A stretch of 42,948 nt of DNA from an uncultured Spirochaetales bacterium (GTDB taxonomy: Bacteria; Spirochaetota; Spirochaetia; Sphaerochaetales; Sphaerochaetaceae): positions 1 to 42,948 of the forward strand of contig CASDZV010000037.1 of the NCBI GenBank assembly GCA_949285905.1. The letters run 5' to 3'. The first letter of the stretch is position 1, and each line of letters starts with the position of its first letter. Of this stretch, positions 31,673 to 40,454 are shown piece by piece. The notes under the pieces are model-generated. The model was not told the origin of the DNA. It saw only the letters and a program-made list of their open reading frames with translations, and searched no databases. The position numbers and the translations under genes were made by a program.

Positions 31673-34600
31673 ATGTTTTTGACAAGGCTGGGAAGAAAGA
31701 TTGGTTTACATCTGAAATCTGTTTCTGGCAATTTAGAAAGCCTAGATATCTGGAAAATCATAGAAATTCTTGCTTCATGCAATTGTGATTTAGATACAGT
31801 TGATACCATAGAACAAAGCAAGCTGAAGGATGTCTTGGGAGCAATGAGCGACCTGGAATTTTTGCAGAAATGTACTCCAATTCTTCTGCATGATTCTGGC
31901 GTCCCTTCGTATATTAATCGGCTCTCTAATAGGAAGGAACTGCTAACTAGCGTTCTTCTTCTGAAGGCCATTGCTGAAGAAGATAGAGATAGCTGGTATA
32001 AGCAATATCTAGAATTGGCGAAGTTGAAAGGCTGTTCTCAGTTACCAATAACCCAGTTTAAAGATTTGGTCTGCCGTATCTTTGATATTACACTGTCGCC
32101 GGATGAAATGAGCATTTATAAAACCGCTTATAAAGACATGATCGAATTAATGCGTTTAATGAGTGATGAGCTTGGAGAACCGAAGCAGCGTCAATACGGA
32201 ATTTGTCTTTCCATAATAAAATCAAAAAGATTTACGCCACGAGAAATCTATGATGAATTTAGAGAGAAGGCCACATTCAGTACAATCGATGCTAGATCAA
32301 GAAAGGTTGCCTTTGTCAGATTATGTGAGATAGTAAAAAAGGCTAATATCTTGAATGTTCTTTCTGCTTTGTTTCTTGGTAAGCGGACCCTGCTTTATGG
32401 GAAGGATAAGAGTAGTGTAACTGTGACTCCGGAGTTGTTGGCAGAAAATGACATCATGCTTGAGAATGGTCTTGTTTATGAGTTATTTACTGCAAATGTA
32501 TGTGACCCTCTCGATGCAGAATTTGAAAGAGAATCTTTGATTATCAATCCTTCACCTTTCTTCATTCGAAAATGGCATGAGGATTTACGATTGAGGGAGC
32601 GTAAAGTCAAATTCGTGCTCACAAGGGATGAAGAGGCAGAAATACTAAGATTATATTTTTCTAATCGAAATCAATCAGGAGTTTTTAGAGATGAGTACTC
32701 TGTAGTTTCATTTAAGGAATTCGTGGAGGATTGCAGAAAAAAAACAAATCTGGATTTTTCTAATATCCTTTTGTTTAGATTATCAGAGTTGGGAACTGGC
32801 AATAACATGCTGAAAGATATTATTGATAAGTGCCCTGAAGACTCTTATATATATTCGCTTTCATCTGATGAAAGTTTCCTCTCTTCTGGAGAACTTCCTT
32901 ACGAGATTTTAAGGGATACAGACCCAATATGCGAGAATTCATCTGGGCAAGAGAAAACCTTTGTAATCAATTACGTGATTGATAGTATCCTTACAATCCC
33001 TACCGGGTTAGGAGGCACGCATCCTAGAAGAAAAAGCCTCTGGCTTGCGAGGAAAGTTCATATAGTACAGAAGGATCCTATTACAGTATCAAAAACGTGG
33101 TATCTGGATTCTTCAAAAATAGTTGATCAAAATAATCATTCATCAATAGCTCTTCATTCTGCGGATTATAGATACTTTCCGTTTACGTTGAAGACATACT
33201 TAGATTCTAAGAAATCATTGAGAGAATTTCTGAGGTTTGAATCGGTTCCTGAAGATAGATTAAGGGATAATGCCAAATTCATTGATTACTCTCGAGAAAT
33301 CAGAATCTGGTATACAATGCAAAAGGGAATAAAAAAGCCGGGAACAAAACGGATCGAAGTTTATGTGTGCGCACCTCTTGAAGAGGATTCAGAAGCTATC
33401 AGAGGAAATCGTATTGAAGCTTCTGTGAAGCACAAAGCAGATTTGGAGCCTGATTTAATTGAAGGATATGTGAAATGGAAATATGTCTATGATCATTATT
33501 CAACAAAGAAATCAGGAGAATTGAAGCGAGTTGAAATCCGTGACGTTATTAGCAAAAATTTCAGGATTTACCTGAATGAACAAGCCATAACATTACGAAC
33601 CTTTCTTTATATCTATACTGAATTGGATAGTAGATATAGCGATGATGATGAACTTCAGATGCTGAAAACTCTGAGAGATTCGTCTCTTGCCGATAGGATT
33701 ATTGAGCAGATAGCATATGAAGATTATCAAGAGTATTTGCAGATTGCTTATCCACAGCGAACTCAATCATTTTATAGTAATGCCTTATCTCTGATTTCGG
33801 ATGTCTTAGACTTTGCTATTGAGAAGAAACATTCGAATATCAACGTTATTGATGAGTGTGAAGCTGAAAGGGAGTCATTTGATAATCAGAATAAATATGC
33901 AGCACAGGTACGTGCAGCCTTGGTTAAGAAGAGCTTTTCGATGGCTGAGCTGCAGAAGTTATATGATTGCATAGTCAGTAATCTGCATAGGAAAAGCGAT
34001 GGTTATCTGTATCTTGGATTGCTTATAAGATTGCTGACTGGACTCAGCAGCAGAGAAGTCTGCGCTCTTAGATACAAGGATTTCCAAAAGGTTCCTGGAT
34101 ATCAATTTTATCAGCTTCATGTATATGCAAAGGTTACTCATAATTCAAAGGGAATCGAACCTTTTCGGAAAGCGGTGGAATTCAGATGCATCCCTTGTTC
34201 AGGCATTCTTGCTACAGCAATTAGTGTTTTCTGTGAGAGAAAAGCACTATGTCAAGATGACTATATTATTTCTGATAAAAAAGAGCAGACTATTGTTTAT
34301 CCTACAAATCCAAAATTCTTGGATAGGTTAGGAGCTACGGTCCTAAAAGAACTTAAAATAGGCGAGGAGCTTTCTGTCAGTATTCCAGATAAGGAGAAAG
34401 GAAGAAGGACCCTGGATCTGCATAAGTTCGAGGGGGATATATTCCGTAGCAATTTCCAGTACATAGCCTCACGGCAAGGAAAACTGAATGCCGATGAGAT
34501 TGCCTATGTCCGTGGAATTGCAAGAGCAACGACTTTTGGAATTTATTACTGTGATTATTCCAGTTCAAGAGCACAGGCTGTTCTCCATTCAAAGATCCAA

Positions 34601-34804
34601 CGTCTGGATGCCCTTTTCATAAAGGGAAAGGTGCTGGTAAACGAAATCTCGTCGATATCAGATAACGAAAATCATAAATTTGCAGGAACAGGTCGCATTC
34701 CTATTCAGCTTGATATATCAGTTATGCCTGATGAACAGGGACGTGCCGTTGTTGATATCTCTTCGATGTATGGTGTGAGCGTAATAAAGGATGAAAGCAA
34801 ATGA
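31673..34804 (+). CDS. giant tyrosine-recombinase-like protein (1043 aa), first gene of a recombinase operon
   Basis: A 1043-residue protein, far larger than normal integrases (300-450). Only the last 300 residues resemble a tyrosine recombinase: LLTGLSSREVCALRYKDF (784-801), then DIFRSNF (922-928), then RGIARATTFGIYYCDYS (947-963). Compared with the canonical R...HxxR...H...Y set, the first Arg is Ser792, the box-II His is Asp922 with Arg925 kept, the GH His is Ile949, and Tyr958 is at the expected nucleophile spacing. Residues 1-750 show no domain I recognise. The stop overlaps the next ATG by 4 nt. It may cooperate with the downstream recombinase. The sequence is visibly AT-richer than the housekeeping genes. 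Confidence 0.75.
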   Translation: MFLTRLGRKIGLHLKSVSGNLESLDIWKIIEILASCNCDLDTVDTIEQSKLKDVLGAMSDLEFLQKCTPILLHDSGVPSYINRLSNRKELLTSVLLLKAIAEEDRDSWYKQYLELAKLKGCSQLPITQFKDLVCRIFDITLSPDEMSIYKTAYKDMIELMRLMSDELGEPKQRQYGICLSIIKSKRFTPREIYDEFREKATFSTIDARSRKVAFVRLCEIVKKANILNVLSALFLGKRTLLYGKDKSSVTVTPELLAENDIMLENGLVYELFTANVCDPLDAEFERESLIINPSPFFIRKWHEDLRLRERKVKFVLTRDEEAEILRLYFSNRNQSGVFRDEYSVVSFKEFVEDCRKKTNLDFSNILLFRLSELGTGNNMLKDIIDKCPEDSYIYSLSSDESFLSSGELPYEILRDTDPICENSSGQEKTFVINYVIDSILTIPTGLGGTHPRRKSLWLARKVHIVQKDPITVSKTWYLDSSKIVDQNNHSSIALHSADYRYFPFTLKTYLDSKKSLREFLRFESVPEDRLRDNAKFIDYSREIRIWYTMQKGIKKPGTKRIEVYVCAPLEEDSEAIRGNRIEASVKHKADLEPDLIEGYVKWKYVYDHYSTKKSGELKRVEIRDVISKNFRIYLNEQAITLRTFLYIYTELDSRYSDDDELQMLKTLRDSSLADRIIEQIAYEDYQEYLQIAYPQRTQSFYSNALSLISDVLDFAIEKKHSNINVIDECEAERESFDNQNKYAAQVRAALVKKSFSMAELQKLYDCIVSNLHRKSDGYLYLGLLIRLLTGLSSREVCALRYKDFQKVPGYQFYQLHVYAKVTHNSKGIEPFRKAVEFRCIPCSGILATAISVFCERKALCQDDYIISDKKEQTIVYPTNPKFLDRLGATVLKELKIGEELSVSIPDKEKGRRTLDLHKFEGDIFRSNFQYIASRQGKLNADEIAYVRGIARATTFGIYYCDYSSSRAQAVLHSKIQRLDALFIKGKVLVNEISSISDNENHKFAGTGRIPIQLDISVMPDEQGRAVVDISSMYGVSVIKDESK

Positions 34805-36210
34805 CAGTAACTGATATTCTGCCTGATTATAAGACATATTCGGATGAATCCAATACGGATTTTACTTTTGCAGGAGCATTGCGGGAATATATCAAAGGAG
34901 AGAATGGGAAGCCTTGTTTATCCGCAAATTGGAATGATGATACTTACGCACAATACAGAAGGTATTATGAGTCACTGCTTATCCCACAGCTCCCTAGGGA
35001 TAAAGCCCTCAAGGACTATGATGACGATGATTTCGAGGAGGCTTTAGATGCAATAAGGTCTATGAATAGACATGGGGAAGGATCGATGGATCGATTCCGC
35101 CATTTATACTGGATTGTATATCAAGCAGGATTTCGAGACGGGCAGTATGATGATCAGCTTTTCTGGGATGAAAGAGGACGTCTCGCGGAGACGAAGCTAT
35201 CTGTAGATGATACAGGACATTTAGAGCTGATACCGAAATCCTTATCTCCTGAAAATGAAAGTCTGATTATAAGGAGGTTTATGGACCAATGGGAAAATGT
35301 TGATTCTATTGAAGGACAGGATATCGGAATCATGCTTATGTTCTTTCTGGGGTTGCGTAATAATGAAGCTGCAGGCGCATGTTTCGGAGATATTATCGTT
35401 CAGGAAAATGGATCAAAACCATTCCCTTGCTTATATGTTACTAAATCGACAGTCCGAGGCAGCAATGAATTAAAAGCATCCGGCAAGACCAGAAACGCTG
35501 CACGAATTCTTCCTCTATTTGATTTTCTATACGAATTCCTTATGAAAAGAAAAGGATTCATTGAGGAAAAGATCTATAACGGCGAATACGTACTACAGGA
35601 TGGGCGTAAGATAGATGATTTCCCAATTGCGTGTCTGGGCTTGGATTATAAGACGGTCTGCAAGACAAATTATCTAACAGAAGCCGCCAGTAAGCTATTC
35701 GAGCAGCTTGGGATTATTGATAAGTACAGAAATGCTGCCTTGATTGACACGATTTTCAAAGAGAAGCTAAAGGAGCTTGATGTTTCAGAGCGTGTACCTA
35801 CTTGTTATCTATTCAGACGGAATTGCGCCACACATCTTTATGCTTTGGGTTTATCAGCTGAGCAGATACAGTACTGGATAGGGCATGATATAGAAAATCC
35901 TGAGGATAGACGAAATTTTCATTCAAATGTAGACGATTTGGAGATTATTTATGATATTCTAAAAGAACACTCCTATCAGATGTTCTTCAGCGAGGTTGCT
36001 AATTCTGATTTGATTTCTTTTGATGATTGTTTTGGCAGGGTTATCCTGAAAGTAGTAGCTGAAGAGCCAAGTGATGTAGTCAGCATAAGACTGATAGAAG
36101 GATGTTCCATGGAAGTGAGGAGCAGTGATTCTGTTTTGCCAGAAGGTTTGCCACGTACTGTCAATGCCCGGAAGCTGCACAGAGCTGCTTATAAGGAGAA
36201 TCAAGTATAA
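34801..36210 (+). CDS. tyrosine-recombinase-like protein (469 aa), Tyr replaced by Phe
   Basis: A 469-residue protein overlapping the previous gene by ATGA. The N-terminal part (about 20-130) resembles a SAM-like core-binding domain. The catalytic fold is clear: MFFLGLRNNEAAGACFGDI with Arg186, CYLFRRNCATHLYALGLS with Arg339 (box-II His is Tyr336), and IQYWIGHDIENPEDRRNF with His362. At the place of the nucleophilic Tyr there is Phe373 in RRNFHSN, and the next Tyr is Tyr384. Arg I, Arg II and the GH His are therefore present while the nucleophile seems absent, the reverse of the 1043-residue partner. It is the middle gene of a three-gene coupled operon, like the RIT and Tn554 recombinase sets. 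Confidence 0.82.
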   Translation: MTVTDILPDYKTYSDESNTDFTFAGALREYIKGENGKPCLSANWNDDTYAQYRRYYESLLIPQLPRDKALKDYDDDDFEEALDAIRSMNRHGEGSMDRFRHLYWIVYQAGFRDGQYDDQLFWDERGRLAETKLSVDDTGHLELIPKSLSPENESLIIRRFMDQWENVDSIEGQDIGIMLMFFLGLRNNEAAGACFGDIIVQENGSKPFPCLYVTKSTVRGSNELKASGKTRNAARILPLFDFLYEFLMKRKGFIEEKIYNGEYVLQDGRKIDDFPIACLGLDYKTVCKTNYLTEAASKLFEQLGIIDKYRNAALIDTIFKEKLKELDVSERVPTCYLFRRNCATHLYALGLSAEQIQYWIGHDIENPEDRRNFHSNVDDLEIIYDILKEHSYQMFFSEVANSDLISFDDCFGRVILKVVAEEPSDVVSIRLIEGCSMEVRSSDSVLPEGLPRTVNARKLHRAAYKENQV

Positions 36211-37206
36211 ATGGATAATATACGTATAGCGTTATATGCTGATGAAAATGGGAGATATCATCATATTACCATTGATAAGGCATTGGACGATAAAGCACGT
36301 GGCATATTGCGTCGATATAAGTGTCCAGGCCTTTCTGAAAAGTGCTTGGCTGATGTTATCCCTGTCAGGGAAGGTGTTACATCTGAGGGTGTAGTTTTCC
36401 CAGCTCATTTCAGAGAAGCAAAGCATGGCAAGAAACATGGGAAAAACTGTGAGTATGATAGCAAGATAACTATCAGGAGGACGCCTTCTGCTGATCCGAA
36501 GCTGCTTTCACTGAAGAAGCTGTTGGCTAAAGCCTCAAAAGAAGAAACAGGGGATGGTAATGATGAAAAAAAGGTTCCCACTGGTACTTCAATCGAAGAT
36601 CCTGAAAGAGACAGCATCAATCCAGAATTTTCCGATTGCAAAGACGATAGAAATATCCATGCCATTTCGCCCTATAATGAGGATGATGATCCTCCAGGTT
36701 TTGATAAAATGATTGTAGATAGACCACAGGGGCCTAGGAATATCCTTGAGGCATATCTCAATCATATAGAAGGGAAGTATGGAGATGATGTCAAGGAAAT
36801 CACTGGAGATGATAGAAAGGTCCGGGATTCGTTCTATGATGAACTGACATATGAATATTTCAGGAAATATCCAGAAAACTTGGGTGGCATAATGATTGTT
36901 CATGCTAGGATGTGCAATGATTCTAAGGCTCGTCAATATTTGAAATCGAAGATAGGCTATGGGTGGCTTATGCAGGATGTATATCCTTGCCCTGACTCTA
37001 AAGAAAAGATTTATTTCTGGCTTACATATAAAAAGTCAATGAATGAGAAGATTGGCAATCTGTTTACTCAATTTACTAAGCAAGCGAGAGAATTCCTTAT
37101 CATATGCGATTGGAAGAGATTGGAACGAGGTAAGTATCATTGTATTTACGGTGAAATAACAAACGTTAACCAGATTGTAGTTCTTGAACCTGATGACTTT
37201 GAATGA
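36211..37206 (+). CDS. Cys/His-rich protein of unknown function (331 aa), third gene of the recombinase operon
   Basis: The ATG directly follows the preceding TAA. Residues 30-75 contain YKCPGLSEKC, then PAHFREAKHGKKHGKNC, a C-x6-C...H-x6-H-x3-H-x3-C spacing like the zinc-binding start of CoiA-like and related nuclease-associated proteins. A charged low-complexity linker (about 95-170) leads to a compact C-terminal domain (about 175-331) with DRKVRDSFYDELTYEYF and SKIGYGWLMQD. There are no recombinase motifs. In Tn554 and RIT systems the third protein can be an accessory or a third recombinase; this one would be accessory. The function is unknown and the zinc finger is inferred from spacing. 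Confidence 0.65.
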   Translation: MDNIRIALYADENGRYHHITIDKALDDKARGILRRYKCPGLSEKCLADVIPVREGVTSEGVVFPAHFREAKHGKKHGKNCEYDSKITIRRTPSADPKLLSLKKLLAKASKEETGDGNDEKKVPTGTSIEDPERDSINPEFSDCKDDRNIHAISPYNEDDDPPGFDKMIVDRPQGPRNILEAYLNHIEGKYGDDVKEITGDDRKVRDSFYDELTYEYFRKYPENLGGIMIVHARMCNDSKARQYLKSKIGYGWLMQDVYPCPDSKEKIYFWLTYKKSMNEKIGNLFTQFTKQAREFLIICDWKRLERGKYHCIYGEITNVNQIVVLEPDDFE

Positions 37207-37225
37207 TGTATAGTTTCAGCTATAT

Positions 37226-37256
37226 TGCCACATCCTTATTTCTTCTGGATGTGGCA
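37226..37256. terminator. shared hairpin between convergent operons
   Basis: TGCCACATCC (37226-37235) and GGATGTGGCA (37247-37256) are perfect 10-bp arms with an 11-nt loop. They lie between the end of the recombinase operon and the end of the convergent helicase gene. A weak U-run is the only doubt. It likely terminates both transcripts. Confidence 0.75.
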
Positions 37257-37260
37257 TAGC

Positions 37261-38577
37261 CTATGCCGCAATTAGACCTTCATAGAAAGCTATTGCTTCC
37301 GGATCAAATTTGATGTCATTCTGCGAAATCGGTCTGTTTAATCCTATCCCCTCTAGAGAACGGCATCGTGATAATGCAACGTAAATGCCAGAACAAGGTA
37401 GCCATGAGCCCATTTTAAAATATATGGAATCTAGAGTAAGCCCTTGTGTCTTATGGATTGTAGTTGCATAAGCAGGTTGCAATGCTATCTGATAGATGCT
37501 TCCTGATATCTCATATTCCATCGAACCATCATTTCCTATAATTGGTATGTATTGGTTGTATTCATGATAGCCAATGACAATATCCATACCATCCTTTGTT
37601 CTGATTACAGGAAGACCTGAATCCTCTGAAAAGCCGATGACTGTTCCGATTGTCCCATTCTTATAATTCTCGGAATTGGCAGTGCATATAACCTTTTCTC
37701 CGATAAAAAGATCGAGAACCAGTGGGATAGAATTAAGCAGTGACCAATCAAGATTGCCCTCGGTTTCAGCTCTAAATTCCTTATACAATGTTCCATTAGC
37801 AGATAACTCTGCAATGGCAATGTTGTTAATCAAATCCTTTTCTTTATTGGTTGCTACGATAGTAAGGAACTGTGCATCATGATTTTCTTTGTGATCTTCG
37901 ATTGAACATACCCGACTATTTATCAGTTCAAGACTTTCCATTGGAGGATTTCTGCTTCTCAGCGATGATAAGGCTGAAGCAAAGTGTGGATCTTCCTGTC
38001 TGAAGATGCTGGTTAAGAGACAGACCATAGTTGCTGTTTTGCGGAAATCGAGAGCATTGAAGAAGAATTTATTCTTTCCATATTTTGTTTCCCAGATTCT
38101 GGATGTATCCGCATCCATTCTCAGGACAGGTGGCAGCTGAAGGATATCTCCGAAAATGATGAGCCTTATAAAGTGATTCCTTTTGTTTGCTACCTCGATA
38201 AGCTGCAGTATCCAATCCATGAGACTGCTCTGTACAAGGGAGATCTCATCTATAAGAATGACATCAATCGAATTCAGCAGTTCTTTGTTTTCCACATAGT
38301 GCCGAGTGTGGAAAGAGTAGATGTCTACAGGGGGTAGATTGAAAGCTGAATGTATTGTTGATGCCTGCAAAGTACTGCTATTCATAAGATTCTGAGCGGC
38401 AATACCTGTGGAAGCAAGGCATAATGTTTTCTCGGGATTCATTTCCTGTAGCTTCCTGTATAATGTACTTTTCCCCGTACCGCCAACCCCTTGGACAAGG
38501 GATATTGGGTATGGCGAGACAGAGAGGCGGTTTGCCGCCTCTCCAATAGACGAAGGAATTACTATTTCTTCTATCAT
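37261..38577 (-). CDS. Pif1/RecD-like superfamily 1 DNA helicase
   Basis: A 438-residue helicase. Motif I is VQGVGGTGKSTLYRKL, Ia is CLASTGIAAQNL with STIHSAFNL, and motif II is VILIDEISLVQSSLMDW. Motif III is IIFGDILQLPPVL, motif IV is near LLTSIFRQEDPHF, and motifs V-VI are AYATTIHKTQGLTLDSI and YVALSRCRSLEGI. The set fits Pif1-type 5'-3' helicases of mobile elements. It is soluble, unwinds DNA and may help transfer or replication of the element. It lies 3 nt downstream of the MobC-like gene in the xis-int-mobC-pif1 order. The start at 38577 is close to the upstream stop, so translation is probably coupled. Confidence 0.9.
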   Translation of the reverse strand: MIEEIVIPSSIGEAANRLSVSPYPISLVQGVGGTGKSTLYRKLQEMNPEKTLCLASTGIAAQNLMNSSTLQASTIHSAFNLPPVDIYSFHTRHYVENKELLNSIDVILIDEISLVQSSLMDWILQLIEVANKRNHFIRLIIFGDILQLPPVLRMDADTSRIWETKYGKNKFFFNALDFRKTATMVCLLTSIFRQEDPHFASALSSLRSRNPPMESLELINSRVCSIEDHKENHDAQFLTIVATNKEKDLINNIAIAELSANGTLYKEFRAETEGNLDWSLLNSIPLVLDLFIGEKVICTANSENYKNGTIGTVIGFSEDSGLPVIRTKDGMDIVIGYHEYNQYIPIIGNDGSMEYEISGSIYQIALQPAYATTIHKTQGLTLDSIYFKMGSWLPCSGIYVALSRCRSLEGIGLNRPISQNDIKFDPEAIAFYEGLIAA

Positions 38578-38580
38578 TGG

Positions 38581-38904
38581 TTATTCCTCCTTGTTCATAT
38601 CAGCTAAGATGGAAAATGCAGTTTCCATTACCTCGGATAATTCAGTTGATATTTCTGATGCAGCAGAAAGTCGTGATAGTTCTCTGCATATTGCTTCCAT
38701 CTGTGTCTTTAGCCCCTTGTATACTCTTGGATTTCCCTGGACGATGATTGAATGCTGCAACATATTGTTTGTGAGGTAATCCTGCTTGGTTAGGCCTGAC
38801 ATCATCACCATTCTTGAAATCTGTTCGTTCTCTTCAGGTGAAACTCTGAATCCTATGGTGATGGACCGGAATCTACCTTTTTTGTCTAATAGCTTTTCCG
38901 ACAT
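38581..38904 (-). CDS. MobC-like mobilisation/relaxosome protein
   Basis: A 107-residue protein from the ATG at 38904; the frame extends upstream to 38982, but that part lies inside the integrase gene. The order is RSITIGFRVSPEENEQI (a ribbon-helix-helix-like opening), MMSGLTKQDYLTNNMLQ, then GNPRVYKGLKTQMEAICREL. This matches the MobC-type proteins of Firmicute plasmids and ICEs, which bind oriT beside the relaxase. No relaxase gene is present in the window. It overlaps the 3' end of int by 32 nt and is followed after 3 nt by the helicase gene. It is likely DNA-binding and could be element-specific. Confidence 0.75.
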   Translation of the reverse strand: MSEKLLDKKGRFRSITIGFRVSPEENEQISRMVMMSGLTKQDYLTNNMLQHSIIVQGNPRVYKGLKTQMEAICRELSRLSAASEISTELSEVMETAFSILADMNKEE

Positions 38905-39997
38905 CGTTATATATATCCTCGTTATTGAGATTCTCCAGGCATTTGACAAGTTTGCCTTGGGTTGATGGGAACATATGAGCATAGCGATATGTAATATCGA
39001 TGGACTTATGTCCGATCCGGGTTCCTATGCTGACAGCATCAAATCCATTGTTGATAAGAAGCGAAACATGTGAATGCCTCAGACAATGGACGTGAATAGG
39101 CTTCACTCCTGCAAGTTTTGCTCCTCTCTTCAACTCACGATTAAGGGAAGTCTTTGAGAGATTCCAGAACAGACGGTCATCTTCGTTCGGTTTGTATGTG
39201 AATTTCCAGAAGTCCCTGAGTTCCTCACAGAGGAATTCAGGAATCTGTACAGCTCTCATGCCTTTCGGAGTCTTGGTAGGACCTATCACACCTTTGCCTT
39301 TTATCACCTGATATGTCTTTGTGATTGTTATCATACCAGTATTGAGATCAACAGAGCCCCAATCCAGTGCCAGGAGTTCGCCAAGTCTGCATCCTGTCCA
39401 ATAAAGCATCTCGTAAGCCATGAAGTATATCGGTTTATCCATCATGACCTCGGAGAATTCTTTATACTCTTCCAGAGTCCAGAAATCTATTTCCATATGC
39501 TTGTTGTCCCCCATGCTTCCAGCGATGATTGCTGGATTGGAAGGCAGATGGTAATGTTTACAAGCAAATGATATAACCGCGGTGAGCTGAATATTGATGG
39601 TCTTGCTGTATGATGGGGTGTATGGAGCTCCTGTTTTGGGATTACGATAGCTCATTATCTTATCCTGCCATTTGAGGATGTCAGTAGATTCAAGTTCATT
39701 GATCTTGAACTGTCCAAGCCATGGTATGATATGCTTTTCCAGTATATTGATTTTCATATTGTAAGTGCTTGGTCTTACTCTCTTTTCGATGGTTGGAAGA
39801 TATATCGTTCTGATAAAATCTTCCAATGTCATATCAATTGAACCGGAAAGAGCTTTTCTTCTTTCGGCCTCCCATTGTGATGCTTCCCGTTTTGTGGAAA
39901 AACCTCTTTTTGTTACGCCTTTTGTTTTCCCTGTCCAGTCAACGTATGTGAACTGAACAAACCAAGTGTTGTTCTTACTGTCTTTATATGCTGGCAT
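38873..39997 (-). CDS. site-specific integrase, tyrosine recombinase family (complete catalytic set)
   Basis: A 374-residue integrase. The AP2-like N-terminal arm-binding domain (VQFTYVDWTGKTKGVTKRGF), the SAM-like core-binding domain (LEDFIRTIYLPTIEKRVR) and the catalytic domain are in order. The catalytic residues are all present: Arg in YWTGCRLGELLALDW, His/Arg in HVHCLRHSHVSLLI, His in RIGHKSIDITYRYAHM, with Tyr in the same motif. This is the Tn916/ICE-type integrase that inserts and excises an element. It follows the excisionase by 2 nt and overlaps the MobC gene. It is probably the main mobility enzyme of this element, unlike the degenerate recombinases at 31.7-36.2 kb. Confidence 0.95.
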   Translation of the reverse strand: MPAYKDSKNNTWFVQFTYVDWTGKTKGVTKRGFSTKREASQWEAERRKALSGSIDMTLEDFIRTIYLPTIEKRVRPSTYNMKINILEKHIIPWLGQFKINELESTDILKWQDKIMSYRNPKTGAPYTPSYSKTINIQLTAVISFACKHYHLPSNPAIIAGSMGDNKHMEIDFWTLEEYKEFSEVMMDKPIYFMAYEMLYWTGCRLGELLALDWGSVDLNTGMITITKTYQVIKGKGVIGPTKTPKGMRAVQIPEFLCEELRDFWKFTYKPNEDDRLFWNLSKTSLNRELKRGAKLAGVKPIHVHCLRHSHVSLLINNGFDAVSIGTRIGHKSIDITYRYAHMFPSTQGKLVKCLENLNNEDIYNDVGKAIRQKR

Positions 39998-39999
39998 AT

Positions 40000-40191
40000 T
40001 TACCTCCCAGAGAATGCTGAAGGATTTGCCTTCGATTCGAAGAATGCACGATTGATTTTCCCGCTTATTGTGAGATAACCATTTTCCTTGAGTTCACTGT
40101 TAAGAGCGGCAATTATCTTGTATGCCTTGCTTCTGCTGATATTGAGATATTCCGATACCTCAACTGCTCCCATGAAATTCTTTTCCGTCAT
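40000..40191 (-). CDS. excisionase-like small HTH protein
   Basis: A 63-residue protein starting MTEKNFMGAVEVSEYLNISRSKAYKIIAALN, a MerR-like/Xis helix-turn-helix, and ending in KINRAFFESKAN. It has AAAGGA 8 nt before the ATG. It is 2 nt upstream of the integrase gene, the usual xis-int arrangement. It would bend DNA to direct excision and may regulate int. Confidence 0.88.
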   Translation of the reverse strand: MTEKNFMGAVEVSEYLNISRSKAYKIIAALNSELKENGYLTISGKINRAFFESKANPSAFSGR

Positions 40192-40454
40192 ACGTGTTAT
40201 CCTTTCTGCTCCGAAAACGAAGAACCGTGCAGCTTTTCCTACACGACCTTCTTCTGATAGAAAGGACTAGCCATTGCCTGATTACCGACGATAGAGTAGT
40301 ATCAGCAGTGGTGCGGATTGATTCCGCTGTGTAGGTGTGTGTTACCTATGCAGGTCCGGTTGAGGTTCCAGCTCTTCCGGACTGCCGTTCTTGTTTTCGT
40401 TATGAATGCTTACTATGGCTAATTTCTTGCCATATATCCGATTGCCATATCTTC
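40192..40454. other. gene-poor stretch between xis and the small-gene cluster
   Basis: No gene with a start is seen. On the minus strand a start-less open frame runs from the end of the 104-residue gene to about 40348 and reads RRYGNRIYGKKLAIVSIHN. It may be a frameshifted continuation of that gene. An element end would be expected near here, but no repeat of the guaA region was found. Confidence 0.3.
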
